Source: DASYGT01 sp035999365 (GTDB taxonomy: Bacteria; Actinomycetota; Actinomycetes; Mycobacteriales; Jatrophihabitantaceae). Taken from it: a stretch of 19,382 bases of DNA. The notes under the pieces were generated by a model. The model saw only the letters and a program-made list of their open reading frames with translations, made no database searches and had not been told where the DNA came from. The translations under genes were made by a program, and so were the position numbers. The DNA lies in contig DASYGT010000018.1 of assembly GCA_035999365.1 (NCBI GenBank), positions 1 through 19,382 of the forward strand, written 5' to 3'. Shown here piece after piece: positions 1 to 7,510 of the stretch; position 1 is the stretch's first letter, and every line of letters starts with the position of its first letter.

Positions 1-277
1 ACCCCGCGGTCGTCGGGAGGTCCTTCGTCACGACCACGTCCTTCATCGCCAGCGGAACGCCCGCCAGTGCCGACAATCGCTGTCCCGCCGCCCGTTTGGC
101 GTCGACATCGGCGGCGGCCCGAAGGGCGCCTTCGGCGTCGACGTGCAAGAACGCGTGGACGGACGAATCGACGGCCTCGATCCGATCGAGGTGGGCCTGC
201 GCCACCTCAACGGCCGACACGTCGCCTGCAGCAACCTGCTGGGCGATCTCGGCTGCACTCAGCCGCGTGAGACTCAT
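1..277 (-). CDS. gatA: Glutamyl-tRNA(Gln)/aspartyl-tRNA(Asn) amidotransferase subunit A, N-terminal part (cut by window edge)
   Basis: Only the first 92 codons lie in the window; the rest is off the left end. The product is the amidase subunit of GatCAB, which releases ammonia from glutamine to amidate mischarged Glu-tRNA(Gln) or Asp-tRNA(Asn) in the cytoplasm. The N-terminus (MSLTRLSAAEIAQQV) is the usual helical start of GatA, and the segment AGVPLAMKDVV carries Lys79 at the place of the Lys of the amidase-signature Ser-cisSer-Lys triad. The two serines would lie beyond the window. The ATG overlaps the gatC stop by four bases (ATGA), so the two are probably translationally coupled, as expected for subunits of one complex. 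The family call is secure; integrity of the gene cannot be judged. Confidence 0.95.
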   Translation of the reverse strand, partial: MSLTRLSAAEIAQQVAAGDVSAVEVAQAHLDRIEAVDSSVHAFLHVDAEGALRAAADVDAKRAAGQRLSALAGVPLAMKDVVVTKDLPTTAG

Positions 278-618
278 GCGTGGTCGTCCAGGATGCGGGG
301 AACGCGGAACTTGTCGTCCTCGACGTCGGGTGCACCGGCAAGCACGGCATCGCGCGGGAGCGAGGCCACCATCGCATCCGGCCGGAAGACGTTCGTCATC
401 GGCACGGCGTGCGAGGTCGGCGGGATGTCGGCCGCGGCGACTTCACCCACGCGGGCAACAGCACCGAGGATCACGTCGAGCTGGCCGGCGAACACGTCCA
501 ACTCGGCGTCGGTGACGGCCAGCCTGGCGAGCCGCGCCAGGTGGGCGACCTCGTCTCGGGTGATCCGGCCGGTCGGGGCCGCACCGGCGGATTCGGGCGT
601 TGCGTTTGCATCGGGCAC
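274..618 (-). CDS. gatC: Glutamyl-tRNA(Gln)/aspartyl-tRNA(Asn) amidotransferase subunit C
   Basis: A 114-residue GatC, the small belt-like subunit that holds GatA and GatB together. ITRDEVAHLARLARL (about residues 19-33) is the typical N-terminal helix, and the C-terminal half has the conserved region ending FRVPRILDD. I chose the GTG at 618: it gives a short N-terminal extension in front of the conserved helix, and a possible -10 hexamer (TAGACT, 627-632) ends only 8 bases upstream, which would make a leaderless or nearly leaderless mRNA. The frame stays open to 942, but that stretch runs antisense to the ACT-domain gene and has no GatC similarity. It precedes gatA with an ATGA overlap and is transcribed away from the ACT-domain gene. 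The exact start is the only uncertain part. Confidence 0.93.
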   Translation of the reverse strand: MPDANATPESAGAAPTGRITRDEVAHLARLARLAVTDAELDVFAGQLDVILGAVARVGEVAAADIPPTSHAVPMTNVFRPDAMVASLPRDAVLAGAPDVEDDKFRVPRILDDHA

Positions 619-626
619 GACCCGGA

Positions 627-632
627 AGTCTA
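627..632 (-). promoter_or_regulatory. Possible -10 box of gatCA
   Basis: TAGACT on the minus strand fits the actinobacterial TANNNT -10 pattern and ends 8 bases before the gatC GTG. No convincing -35 box is visible. If used, transcription would begin at or next to the start codon, in keeping with the lack of a Shine-Dalgarno sequence there. Confidence 0.35.
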
Positions 633-718
633 CGGAAGCCGAACGCGGCACATCGCGCGCATTGTCGGCGCTCGGCCCGCGTAACCGCCGCGACATGCGA
701 GTGCGGCAGGCTGGCCCC

Positions 719-1399
719 GTGTCGTACTTGTTGCGGATCGTCCTTCCCGACCGTCCCGGAGCCCTAGGCGCGGTGGCCACGGCCCTCGGCGCCGTCGGCG
801 CGGACATCCTCAGCGTCGACGTGATCGAGCGCTCACCCGGCAGCGCCACCGACGACCTCGTCATCGAATTGCCACCCGACCGGCTCGCCGATTCCCTCGT
901 CACGGCGGCCAACACCGTGGCCGGCGTCGTCGTCGAGTCCATCCGGCCCTACGCCGGGCAGATCGACGCGCATCGCGAACTGGAACTCCTCGACAAGCTG
1001 GCCACCGGATCTGGGGCTCCACTCATGGCGCTGACCGACGGAGTTACCCGGATCTTCCGGGCCGGTTGGGCGCTGGTTCTCGGCACCCCCCACGACGCAA
1101 TGGCAGGCGTCCTTGCCGCCGGCGGAGCCGCGCCGGAACTCACGGCGCTTGCCGCACCGTGGTGGCCGCCGGCCCCGGCCCGCAGCCTCAACACCGACGA
1201 ATCCTGGGTGCCACCGGACTGGCGCCGCCTCGGCACCGAACTCGCCGTCGCCCCGCTCGGCGAGTGGGCACTGCTCGTCGGGCGGCCCGCGCTGCGTTGG
1301 CTGCCCTCCGAGCTGCTGCGCCTGCAGCACTTCGCTGCAATCGCGGCATCCGTCACGTCAGGCACCTCACCCCAAGGGCAGCGCAGCCCCCTCGCATAG
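719..1399 (+). CDS. ACT-domain protein, Rv3013-like position
   Basis: A 226-residue protein with an N-terminal ACT domain (about residues 3-75: LLRIVLPDRPGALGAVATAL, then ADILSVDVIER), the small fold that binds amino acids and similar ligands in regulatory proteins. Its remaining 150 residues are hydrophobic and alanine-rich with no catalytic motif I recognise. Mycobacteria carry an ACT-domain protein of unknown role in the same place, divergent from gatC and next to ligA (Rv3013, from memory). I chose the GTG at 719, which has GGCAGG eight bases upstream and puts the first ACT strand directly at the N-terminus; ATG 695 and GTG 701 are in-frame alternatives. The SDR gene follows after 9 bases, so they probably share a transcript. 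A ligand cannot be named from sequence. Confidence 0.85.
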   Translation: MSYLLRIVLPDRPGALGAVATALGAVGADILSVDVIERSPGSATDDLVIELPPDRLADSLVTAANTVAGVVVESIRPYAGQIDAHRELELLDKLATGSGAPLMALTDGVTRIFRAGWALVLGTPHDAMAGVLAAGGAAPELTALAAPWWPPAPARSLNTDESWVPPDWRRLGTELAVAPLGEWALLVGRPALRWLPSELLRLQHFAAIAASVTSGTSPQGQRSPLA

Positions 1400-1408
1400 C
1401 CTGAGCGG

Positions 1409-2281
1409 GTGACCAAGCGGAGCCCGGCGGACATCGCCGATCAGAGCGGCCGAACGGTCGTGGTGACCGGCGCAAACAGCGGGATCGGAGCAGCGACGGC
1501 GAGACAGCTGGCCGGCGCCGGTGCGTCCGTTGTGCTGGCGTGCCGCAACCTGGCGAAGGGTCAAGCCGCCGCCGCCGCGATGACGGGTGCCGTCGAGGTG
1601 CGACAGCTCGATCTTGCCGACCTCGCCTCGGTGCGGGCCTTTGCCGAGGGCATCGACGCGGTCGACGTGTTGATCAACAACGCCGGAGTCATGGCAGTGC
1701 CGCAGGCACGCACAGCAGATGGCTTCGAGATGCAGTTCGGCACGAATCATCTCGGTCACTTCGCCCTGACCGGGCTGCTGCTTCCCCAGATCACCGATCG
1801 GGTCGTGACCCTCTCCAGCGGCGCGCACCGCATGGGCCATATCGATGTGGACGACCTGAACTGGACGCGCCGTCGCTACCAGGCGTGGGGTGCCTACGGG
1901 CAGTCCAAGCTCGCGAACCTGATGTTCGCCCTGGAGCTGCAGCGACGCCTGAGCGCTCACGGCTCGACGGTGCGCTCGGTCGCCGCCCACCCCGGCTACG
2001 CCGCGACCGAACTGCAATCGCACACCGGCACGTCCTTCGACCGCCTGATGGCGATCGGCAATCGCGTCGTCGCCCAGTCAGCCGACATGGGCGCAATGCC
2101 GTCGCTCTACGCCGCGACGGTGCCCGATCTGCCCGGGGGTTCCTACGTCGGGCCGGGCGGACTGCTCGAGCTGCGTGGTCACCCACGCGTGGTCGGCTCG
2201 ACGAAGGCGGCCCGTGACGAGCGAGTCGCTGCCCGGTTGTGGGAGCTCTCCGAACAGCTCACCGACGTCCACTACCCGTAG
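1409..2281 (+). CDS. Short-chain dehydrogenase/reductase (SDR), retinol-dehydrogenase-like
   Basis: A 290-residue classical SDR. The Rossmann cofactor motif TGANSGIG is at residues 20-27, a downstream NNAG at 90-93, a serine pair at 136-137 at the catalytic Ser, and YGQSK at 163-167 gives the catalytic Tyr and Lys. Arg46, in ACRN after the second strand, suggests preference for NADP(H). The C-terminal region (HPGYAATEL, then VPDLPGGSYVGPGG) is typical of the broad SDR group related to retinol dehydrogenases and WWOX that is abundant in actinobacteria. The substrate cannot be predicted. The start is a GTG nine bases after the ACT-domain gene, and the gene converges on ligA with only 17 bases between stops. 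It sits between the ACT gene and ligA, which are adjacent in M. tuberculosis as I recall, so it may be a lineage-specific insertion. Confidence 0.9.
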   Translation: MTKRSPADIADQSGRTVVVTGANSGIGAATARQLAGAGASVVLACRNLAKGQAAAAAMTGAVEVRQLDLADLASVRAFAEGIDAVDVLINNAGVMAVPQARTADGFEMQFGTNHLGHFALTGLLLPQITDRVVTLSSGAHRMGHIDVDDLNWTRRRYQAWGAYGQSKLANLMFALELQRRLSAHGSTVRSVAAHPGYAATELQSHTGTSFDRLMAIGNRVVAQSADMGAMPSLYAATVPDLPGGSYVGPGGLLELRGHPRVVGSTKAARDERVAARLWELSEQLTDVHYP

Positions 2282-2298
2282 CGGTTCGGCCCCGACCG

Positions 2299-4437
2299 TC
2301 AGCGAGCCAGTGGGCGCGCAGCCAGCGGCCCCTCCCGGAGCAGTACCGCGAAACCCTCTTCGTCGAGAACGGGCACGCCGAACTGCTCGGCCTTGTCGGC
2401 CTTCGTTCCGGCGTTCTCGCCCACGACGACGAAGTCCGTCTTCTTCGACACGGAGCCGGCCGCCTTGCCGCCGCGGGACACAATCGCCTCCTTCGCCTCA
2501 TCCCTCGAGTGGCTGGCGAGCGTGCCGGTGACCACCACCGTGAGTCCGGTGAGCGTCTTCGGCGTCGCGTCATCGACCTCATCGGCCATCCGCACTCCGG
2601 CCGCGGCCCACTTGTCCACGATCGCCGCGTGCCAGTCGACGTCGAACCAGTCGCGCACCGCGTCGGCGATCACTGCACCGACACCCTCGACCGCAGCGAG
2701 CTCGTCGGCCGACGCGGCGCGGATGGCCTCGATCGAGCCGAACGCGCCGGCCAGCGCGCGGGCGGCAGTGGGACCGACGTGCCGGATGGACAGGGCGACA
2801 AGCACCCGCCACAACGGCTGTGCCTTGGCCTGCTCGAGGTTCGCGAGCAACTTCTCGCCGTTCGCCGACACGGCCCGTCCGTCACGGACGGCATCGGGTG
2901 GATCGCCCTTCTTCGCCGCCCGTGTATAGAACGGCACCGCCGCCAGGCGCTGCGTGCCGGCTGCCAGATCTCCCCCGGCGGCGAGGCCGAACAGATCGCC
3001 CTCGTCCTCGATGACCCCCGCCTCGAGCAGCGCCACGGCACCTTCGTAACCCAGTGCCTCGATATCCAGACCACCCCGCGCGGCCAGACTGAACAGCCGC
3101 TCGCGCAGCTGAGCCGGACACGAGCGGCCGTTCGGGCAGCGAATGTCCTTGTCACCTTCGCGCTCGGGTCGCAGTGGCGTTCCGCAGGCCGGGCAGGCAG
3201 CGGGCATGACGAACGCACGCTCGCTGCCGTCGCGCAGGGCCACCACCGGTCCTACGATCTCGGGAATCACGTCACCCGCCTTGCGCAGCACGACGGTGTC
3301 GCCGATCAGTACGCCCTTGCGCTCGACCTCGCCGGCGTTGTGGAGCGTCGCCATCTCGACCGTCGACCCGGCTACCCGCACCGGTTCCATGACACCGAAC
3401 GGTGTGACACGGCCGGTGCGCCCGACGTTGACCCGGATGTCGAGCAGCTTGGTGTTCACCTCTTCGGGCGGGTACTTGAAGGCGATCGCCCAGCGTGGCG
3501 CCCGGCTGGTCGCGCCGAGTCGCCGCTGCAGCGCGAGATCGTCGACCTTCACCACGACCCCGTCGATCTCATGCTCGACCACGTCGTGGCGGTGCTCGCC
3601 GTAGTGCTCGATGAAGTCCTGGACGCCGGCAAGATCGGGCTTGACCTCCGCGCGTGCCGACGTGGGCAGCCCCCACGCGCGCAACACGTCATACCAGCCC
3701 GACTGCGTCGTGACCGGTGGCCCGTCGTCGACCCTCCCGACGCCGTGGACGACCATCGCGAGCTGCCGCGATGCGGTAACGCGCGGGTCCTTCTGACGTA
3801 ACGAGCCGGCGGCGGTGTTGCGGGGGTTGGCGAACGGCGCCTTTCCCGCGGCGACCAGCGATGCGTTCAGCTCCTCGAAATGGGCAACCGGAAAGAACAC
3901 CTCACCGCGCACCTCGAGGACGCGCGGGATGTCCGCGCCGGACAGCTCATCCGGCACGTTCGCGATCGTCCGGATGTTCGGCGTGACGTCCTCGCCCGTG
4001 CGCCCATCGCCGCGGGTGGCGCCCCGAACAAGCCGACCGCGCTCGTAGACGAGGTTCACGGCCAGGCCGTCGACCTTCAGCTCGCACAGGTAGCCCGGCA
4101 CGGCGCCGGCGTCGCGCTCGACCCGCGCCGCCCACGCCGCGACCTCGTCCTGCGAGAACGCGTTGTCGAGACTGAGCATCCGCTCGAGGTGATCGACCGC
4201 GGTGAACTGCGTGGAGTACGTCCCCGCGACCCGCTGGGTGGGCGAGGAAGGGGTGCGCAGCTCGGGGAATTCCTGCTCGATCTGCTGCAGGCGGCGCATC
4301 TGGGCGTCGTACTCGGCATCGCTGACCGTCGGCTCGTCACGCACGTAGTAGCGATAGGCGTGCTCGTCGAGCTCCTGCGACAAGCGAGCGTGTTCCTCGC
4401 GCGCCCGATCCGGAACCGCCGTCATCTCCGTCACCAC
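2299..4437 (-). CDS. ligA: NAD+-dependent DNA ligase LigA
   Basis: A 712-residue bacterial DNA ligase that seals nicks in replication and repair, using NAD+ as adenylate donor. Domains in order: NAD-binding Ia domain (about 10-80, with HAYRYYVRDEPTVSDAEYD), adenylation domain with catalytic Lys121 in CELKVDG, OB-fold (about 330-410), a four-cysteine zinc finger (Cys415, 418, 434, 440), helix-hairpin-helix domain (about 450-600), and a BRCT domain (about 629-705). All key parts are present; it is slightly longer than the usual 670-690 residues, mostly at the ends. The annotated GTG at 4437 is immediately followed by a second GTG (4434) and an ATG at 4425; a TAGGTT -10-like box at 4441-4446 could make a leaderless message starting at 4434, so the start is uncertain by up to four codons. 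It is divergent from uppP. Confidence 0.97.
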   Translation of the reverse strand: MVTEMTAVPDRAREEHARLSQELDEHAYRYYVRDEPTVSDAEYDAQMRRLQQIEQEFPELRTPSSPTQRVAGTYSTQFTAVDHLERMLSLDNAFSQDEVAAWAARVERDAGAVPGYLCELKVDGLAVNLVYERGRLVRGATRGDGRTGEDVTPNIRTIANVPDELSGADIPRVLEVRGEVFFPVAHFEELNASLVAAGKAPFANPRNTAAGSLRQKDPRVTASRQLAMVVHGVGRVDDGPPVTTQSGWYDVLRAWGLPTSARAEVKPDLAGVQDFIEHYGEHRHDVVEHEIDGVVVKVDDLALQRRLGATSRAPRWAIAFKYPPEEVNTKLLDIRVNVGRTGRVTPFGVMEPVRVAGSTVEMATLHNAGEVERKGVLIGDTVVLRKAGDVIPEIVGPVVALRDGSERAFVMPAACPACGTPLRPEREGDKDIRCPNGRSCPAQLRERLFSLAARGGLDIEALGYEGAVALLEAGVIEDEGDLFGLAAGGDLAAGTQRLAAVPFYTRAAKKGDPPDAVRDGRAVSANGEKLLANLEQAKAQPLWRVLVALSIRHVGPTAARALAGAFGSIEAIRAASADELAAVEGVGAVIADAVRDWFDVDWHAAIVDKWAAAGVRMADEVDDATPKTLTGLTVVVTGTLASHSRDEAKEAIVSRGGKAAGSVSKKTDFVVVGENAGTKADKAEQFGVPVLDEEGFAVLLREGPLAARPLAR

Positions 4438-4440
4438 ACA

Positions 4441-4446
4441 AACCTA
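4441..4446 (-). promoter_or_regulatory. Possible -10 box of ligA
   Basis: TAGGTT on the minus strand matches TANNNT and ends six bases before the second GTG of ligA. The -35 region has no recognisable consensus. It lies in the 64-base ligA/uppP divergent spacer. Confidence 0.3.
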
Positions 4447-4501
4447 TCGAGAAGGTGAGACAGGTCCGGTGGCCGAAACCGGGTACTGACAGACTGCCCC
4501 G

Positions 4502-5407
4502 ATGCATCACCACCTGAGCTGGCTCGAGGCCAGTGTCATCGGCGCCATGCAGGGTGTCGCCGAGCTGTTCCCGATATCGAGCCTGGGGCACAGCGTGCTG
4601 CTGCCCGCGGTGATCGGCGGCTCGTGGGCCCGCGACCTGAACGTCAGCACCCCTGAATCGCCGTATCTGGCCTTCATCGTCGGGCTGCACGTCGCTACCG
4701 CGATCGCGCTGATCATCTACTTCTGGCGCGACTGGGTGCGCATCATCGGTGGCCTGCTGACGAGCATCACGCGGCGCGAGGTGCGCACCAGCGATCAGCG
4801 TCTGGCCTGGCTGCTGATCCTGGCGACCATCCCCGTCGGAATCGTCGGGCTGCTGGCCGAGCACTGGTTCCGCACCACGCTCGCCAAGCCCAACCCGACG
4901 GCGGTGTTCCTGATCATCAACGGTGGACTCCTGATCTTCGCCGAACGGCTGCGCCGTCGCGACGCGAACCTCGACAGCACCTACGTGGACGAGCGGCTGA
5001 CGGGCCCCGAATCCGATGCCCGGCTCTCCGCACAGTCGACTGTCCAAGGGGTGCTGATCGGCTCCGCGCAGATCCTCGCGCTGGCTCCCGGCATCTCCCG
5101 GTCGGGTATCGCGATGGTCGCCGGGATGTTGCGGGGGCTGTCGCGTGAGGACGCCGCGCGTTTCTCCTTCCTCCTCGCCACGCCGGTCATCCTGGCTGCG
5201 GGCGCGCTCAAGCTCGGCGACCTGTTCGGCCCGCTCGGCAACGGCATCCGTGGTCAGGTTCTGCTGGGGTCGGTGCTGTCCGGCATCGGCGCTTACCTGT
5301 CGGTGCGGTTCCTCACCCGGTACCTCGCCAATCGCTCGCTGCGGCCGTTCGGCGCGTACTGCATCGCGGCCGGCGTGGCGTCCCTGGTGGTCTTCGCCGC
5401 GCGCTGA
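4502..5407 (+). CDS. uppP: Undecaprenyl-diphosphate phosphatase (BacA/UppP family)
   Basis: A 301-residue polytopic membrane enzyme that dephosphorylates undecaprenyl diphosphate, recycling the lipid carrier for peptidoglycan and other envelope polymers; overproduction is known to confer bacitracin resistance in other species. Two signature motifs are clear: QGVAELFPISSLGH (residues 17-30, with Glu21 and the Ser pair) and PGISRSG (196-202), the counterpart of the PGTSRSG phosphatase loop. About seven hydrophobic segments are visible (for example 57-75, 101-118, 133-147, 222-237, 253-270 and 283-299). AELFPISSLGH departs from the common TEFLPISSTGH but is familiar in actinobacterial homologues. 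No Shine-Dalgarno precedes the ATG at 4502. The gene converges on the MetE-like gene with 13 bases between stops. Confidence 0.95.
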   Translation: MHHHLSWLEASVIGAMQGVAELFPISSLGHSVLLPAVIGGSWARDLNVSTPESPYLAFIVGLHVATAIALIIYFWRDWVRIIGGLLTSITRREVRTSDQRLAWLLILATIPVGIVGLLAEHWFRTTLAKPNPTAVFLIINGGLLIFAERLRRRDANLDSTYVDERLTGPESDARLSAQSTVQGVLIGSAQILALAPGISRSGIAMVAGMLRGLSREDAARFSFLLATPVILAAGALKLGDLFGPLGNGIRGQVLLGSVLSGIGAYLSVRFLTRYLANRSLRPFGAYCIAAGVASLVVFAAR

Positions 5408-5420
5408 CCACGGCGTCGCC

Positions 5421-6419
5421 TCAGCTGTCGTCGACGAGCAGGCTCGCCCCGACCTCGCGCACCAGCTTCATCGTCGCTCTGGCGTAGCTGGGCGTGGCGC
5501 CGGCCAGACCACAGGCCGGTGTGGGAACGACGACGTTCGCGCGCTGCTCGAAGGCGAACCCGAGATCGGCCCACAGCTCGTCGATCACCGCGCGGGCGGC
5601 GGCCGAATCGGGCGCAGTGCCGGAGGACGGCACAACGCCGAGCCAGAGCGCCAGCCCGGCGTCGATCGCAGCACCGACCTCGTCGTAGGCGCCGACCGTC
5701 AGCGTCGAGGCATCGATGGACAGGGCGTCGGCGCCGGCGCCACGCAGCACCGCGAATGGCACCCGGTTCGCACAGCAGTGGACGACCCGCCCACCCTCGG
5801 GGACGGCCTGGAGCACGGTGCGCAGGCCCTGTTCGACGATCCCGGCGGCAACGGAGCGCACCGTGCCATATCCCGAGGGCGTGGGTACCCGTCCCCCAAG
5901 CACCGCGTCGATCGCCGGCTCGTCCACCTGCACGACCACCCGGGCACCCGGCAGCCGCCCGGCAATGTCGGCGACGTGCCCGCGCACACCCTCGGCCAGC
6001 GAGTCGGCCAGGTCGCGCGCCGCGCCAGGATCGCTCACGACCGCGTGCCCGGATGCGAGCTCGATCGCGGTCGCCAGGGTCCACGGACCGGTGACTTGGA
6101 CCTTGACGGCACCCGTGTAGCCCTGGCCGGCCGCCTCCAGCGCATCCACGTCCCAGGCAAGCAGGTCGCGCGCCCGACGCAGGTCACGTCCCGGCCGCGC
6201 CGTGATGCGCCATCCCGAGGCGGCGATCTCGGTGGGCAGGTCGACGAGCAGGGCGGCGGTGCGGCCGATCATGTCCGCGCCCACGCCGCGATCCGGCAGT
6301 TCCGGCACGTGGGGCAGGTCCGGCAGCTCGCCGAACACGAGCCGCGCTGCCTCGACGGGATCGATTCCCGGCAGCGATCCGATGCCGGTGGCGGCACCGG
6401 GCGGCCACGGGCGGGTCAT
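5421..6419 (-). CDS. Cobalamin-independent methionine synthase C-terminal-domain-like protein
   Basis: A 332-residue protein made of a single UROD/MetE-like barrel, about half the length of true MetE, which has two such domains. It starts GAATGIGSLPG (residues 8-18). VVVQVDEPAI (161-170) and VHCCANR (213-219, His214, Cys215, Cys216) resemble the folate/homocysteine and zinc-binding parts of MetE. Cys303 in PTPACGLAG is at the place of the last zinc Cys, so zinc-thiolate chemistry looks possible. As I recall, M. tuberculosis has a similar short protein (Rv3015c) beside ligA and separate full-length MetE and MetH, so methyl transfer to homocysteine should not be assumed. The ATG overlaps the mnmA stop by four bases, making it the last gene of that operon. 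The longer open frame upstream is antisense to or out of frame with mnmA. Confidence 0.85.
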   Translation of the reverse strand: MTRPWPPGAATGIGSLPGIDPVEAARLVFGELPDLPHVPELPDRGVGADMIGRTAALLVDLPTEIAASGWRITARPGRDLRRARDLLAWDVDALEAAGQGYTGAVKVQVTGPWTLATAIELASGHAVVSDPGAARDLADSLAEGVRGHVADIAGRLPGARVVVQVDEPAIDAVLGGRVPTPSGYGTVRSVAAGIVEQGLRTVLQAVPEGGRVVHCCANRVPFAVLRGAGADALSIDASTLTVGAYDEVGAAIDAGLALWLGVVPSSGTAPDSAAARAVIDELWADLGFAFEQRANVVVPTPACGLAGATPSYARATMKLVREVGASLLVDDS

Positions 6420-7510
6420 ACGCAGACGTCGCTGCGCTGTGCTGCGGTGACGGTGCCGGTGATCGTTGCGGATCCGACCACGAGATCGCCGTCGTACATC
6501 ACCAGCGCCTGACCCGCTGCGATGCCGCGTTGCGGGTGGTGCAGCTGGGCGACGACGTTGGCGCCGTCGACGGACACCGTCGCAGGCGAGACCAGGCCGT
6601 GTGCGCGTAGTTGCACGGCGCAGTCGAATGACTGCTGGACGGGTGGGCCGGCCGTCCACACGACGCGCTCGGCATGCACCTCGTGGGTATCGAGCAGCTC
6701 GGCGGGCCCGACGACGACGGTGTTCGTCGCAGGCTGGATGGACAGCACGTATCGCGGTTCGCCGGACCGTGCCGGCCGGGCGAGGTCGAGCCCACGGCGC
6801 TGGCCCACCGTGAAGCGGAACGAGCCGGTGTGCTCACCGACGACGGCGCCGCTCGTCGCATCGACGATCGGACCGTCATGCGCACCGAGGGTGCGCTCGA
6901 GGAAGCCCTGGGTGTCGCCGTCGGCGATGAAACAGATGTCGTGCGAGTCCGGCTTCTCGGCAACCGCCAGGCCGCGGGCGGCGGCCTCGGCCCGTACCTG
7001 CGCCTTGGTCGAGTCGCCCAGCGGGAAGATCGCCCGCGCCAGCTGGGCGCGGGTGAGTACGGCGAGGACGTACGACTGGTCCTTCGCCGCGTCGACGGAG
7101 CGCTGCAACCGGCCGCCCACGAGCCGGGCGTGATGCCCGGTGACGACGGCGTCGAACCCGAGCGCCACGGCACGATCGAGCACGGCCGAGAACTTGATCT
7201 TCTCGTTGCAGCGCAGGCAGGGGTTCGGGGTACGGCCCGCCGCATACTCCGCGACGAAGTCGTCGATCACGTCCGCACGGAACCGTTCGGCGAGGTCCCA
7301 GACGTAGAACGGGATGTCGAGCGTGTCGGCTGCACGCCGCGCATCGTTGGCGTCCTCGAGTGTGCAGCAGCCGCGCGCGCCGTGGCGCAGTGTCGCGGGG
7401 GCAGCCGACAATGCGAGATGCACGCCCGTCACATCGTGACCCGCGTCGACGGCACGAGCTGCGGCGACTGCCGAATCGACCCCGCCGCTCATTGCGGCTA
7501 GGACCTTCAC
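6416..7510 (-). CDS. mnmA: tRNA-specific 2-thiouridylase MnmA
   Basis: A 364-residue cytoplasmic enzyme that adenylates and then thiolates U34 of the Lys, Glu and Gln tRNAs. The PP-loop AMSGGVDS (residues 6-13) binds ATP. Cys101 in RCNEKIKF and Cys193 in SHDICFI correspond to the nucleophile and persulfide-forming cysteines (Cys102 and Cys199 in E. coli, from memory). VTGHHAR (123-129) and KDQSYVL (143-149) are typical family blocks. The GTG at 7510 overlaps the iscS stop as GTGA, so cysteine desulfurase and sulfur acceptor are probably coupled, and its own stop overlaps the next gene's start. The frame is open upstream to 8359, but that part lies over iscS in another frame and is not MnmA-like. 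Length and motifs are complete. Confidence 0.96.
   Translation of the reverse strand: MKVLAAMSGGVDSAVAAARAVDAGHDVTGVHLALSAAPATLRHGARGCCTLEDANDARRAADTLDIPFYVWDLAERFRADVIDDFVAEYAAGRTPNPCLRCNEKIKFSAVLDRAVALGFDAVVTGHHARLVGGRLQRSVDAAKDQSYVLAVLTRAQLARAIFPLGDSTKAQVRAEAAARGLAVAEKPDSHDICFIADGDTQGFLERTLGAHDGPIVDATSGAVVGEHTGSFRFTVGQRRGLDLARPARSGEPRYVLSIQPATNTVVVGPAELLDTHEVHAERVVWTAGPPVQQSFDCAVQLRAHGLVSPATVSVDGANVVAQLHHPQRGIAAGQALVMYDGDLVVGSATITGTVTAAQRSDVCV

Noticed and set aside
274..942. 222-residue open frame ending as GatC
   Set aside because: Only the last 114 residues resemble GatC; the rest is antisense to the ACT-domain gene and unlike any GatC N-terminus.
2239..3801. 520-codon open frame antisense to ligA
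   Set aside because: Antisense to a complete, motif-verified ligA; composition is that of a high-GC shadow frame (His/Arg/Gly-rich) with no recognisable domain.
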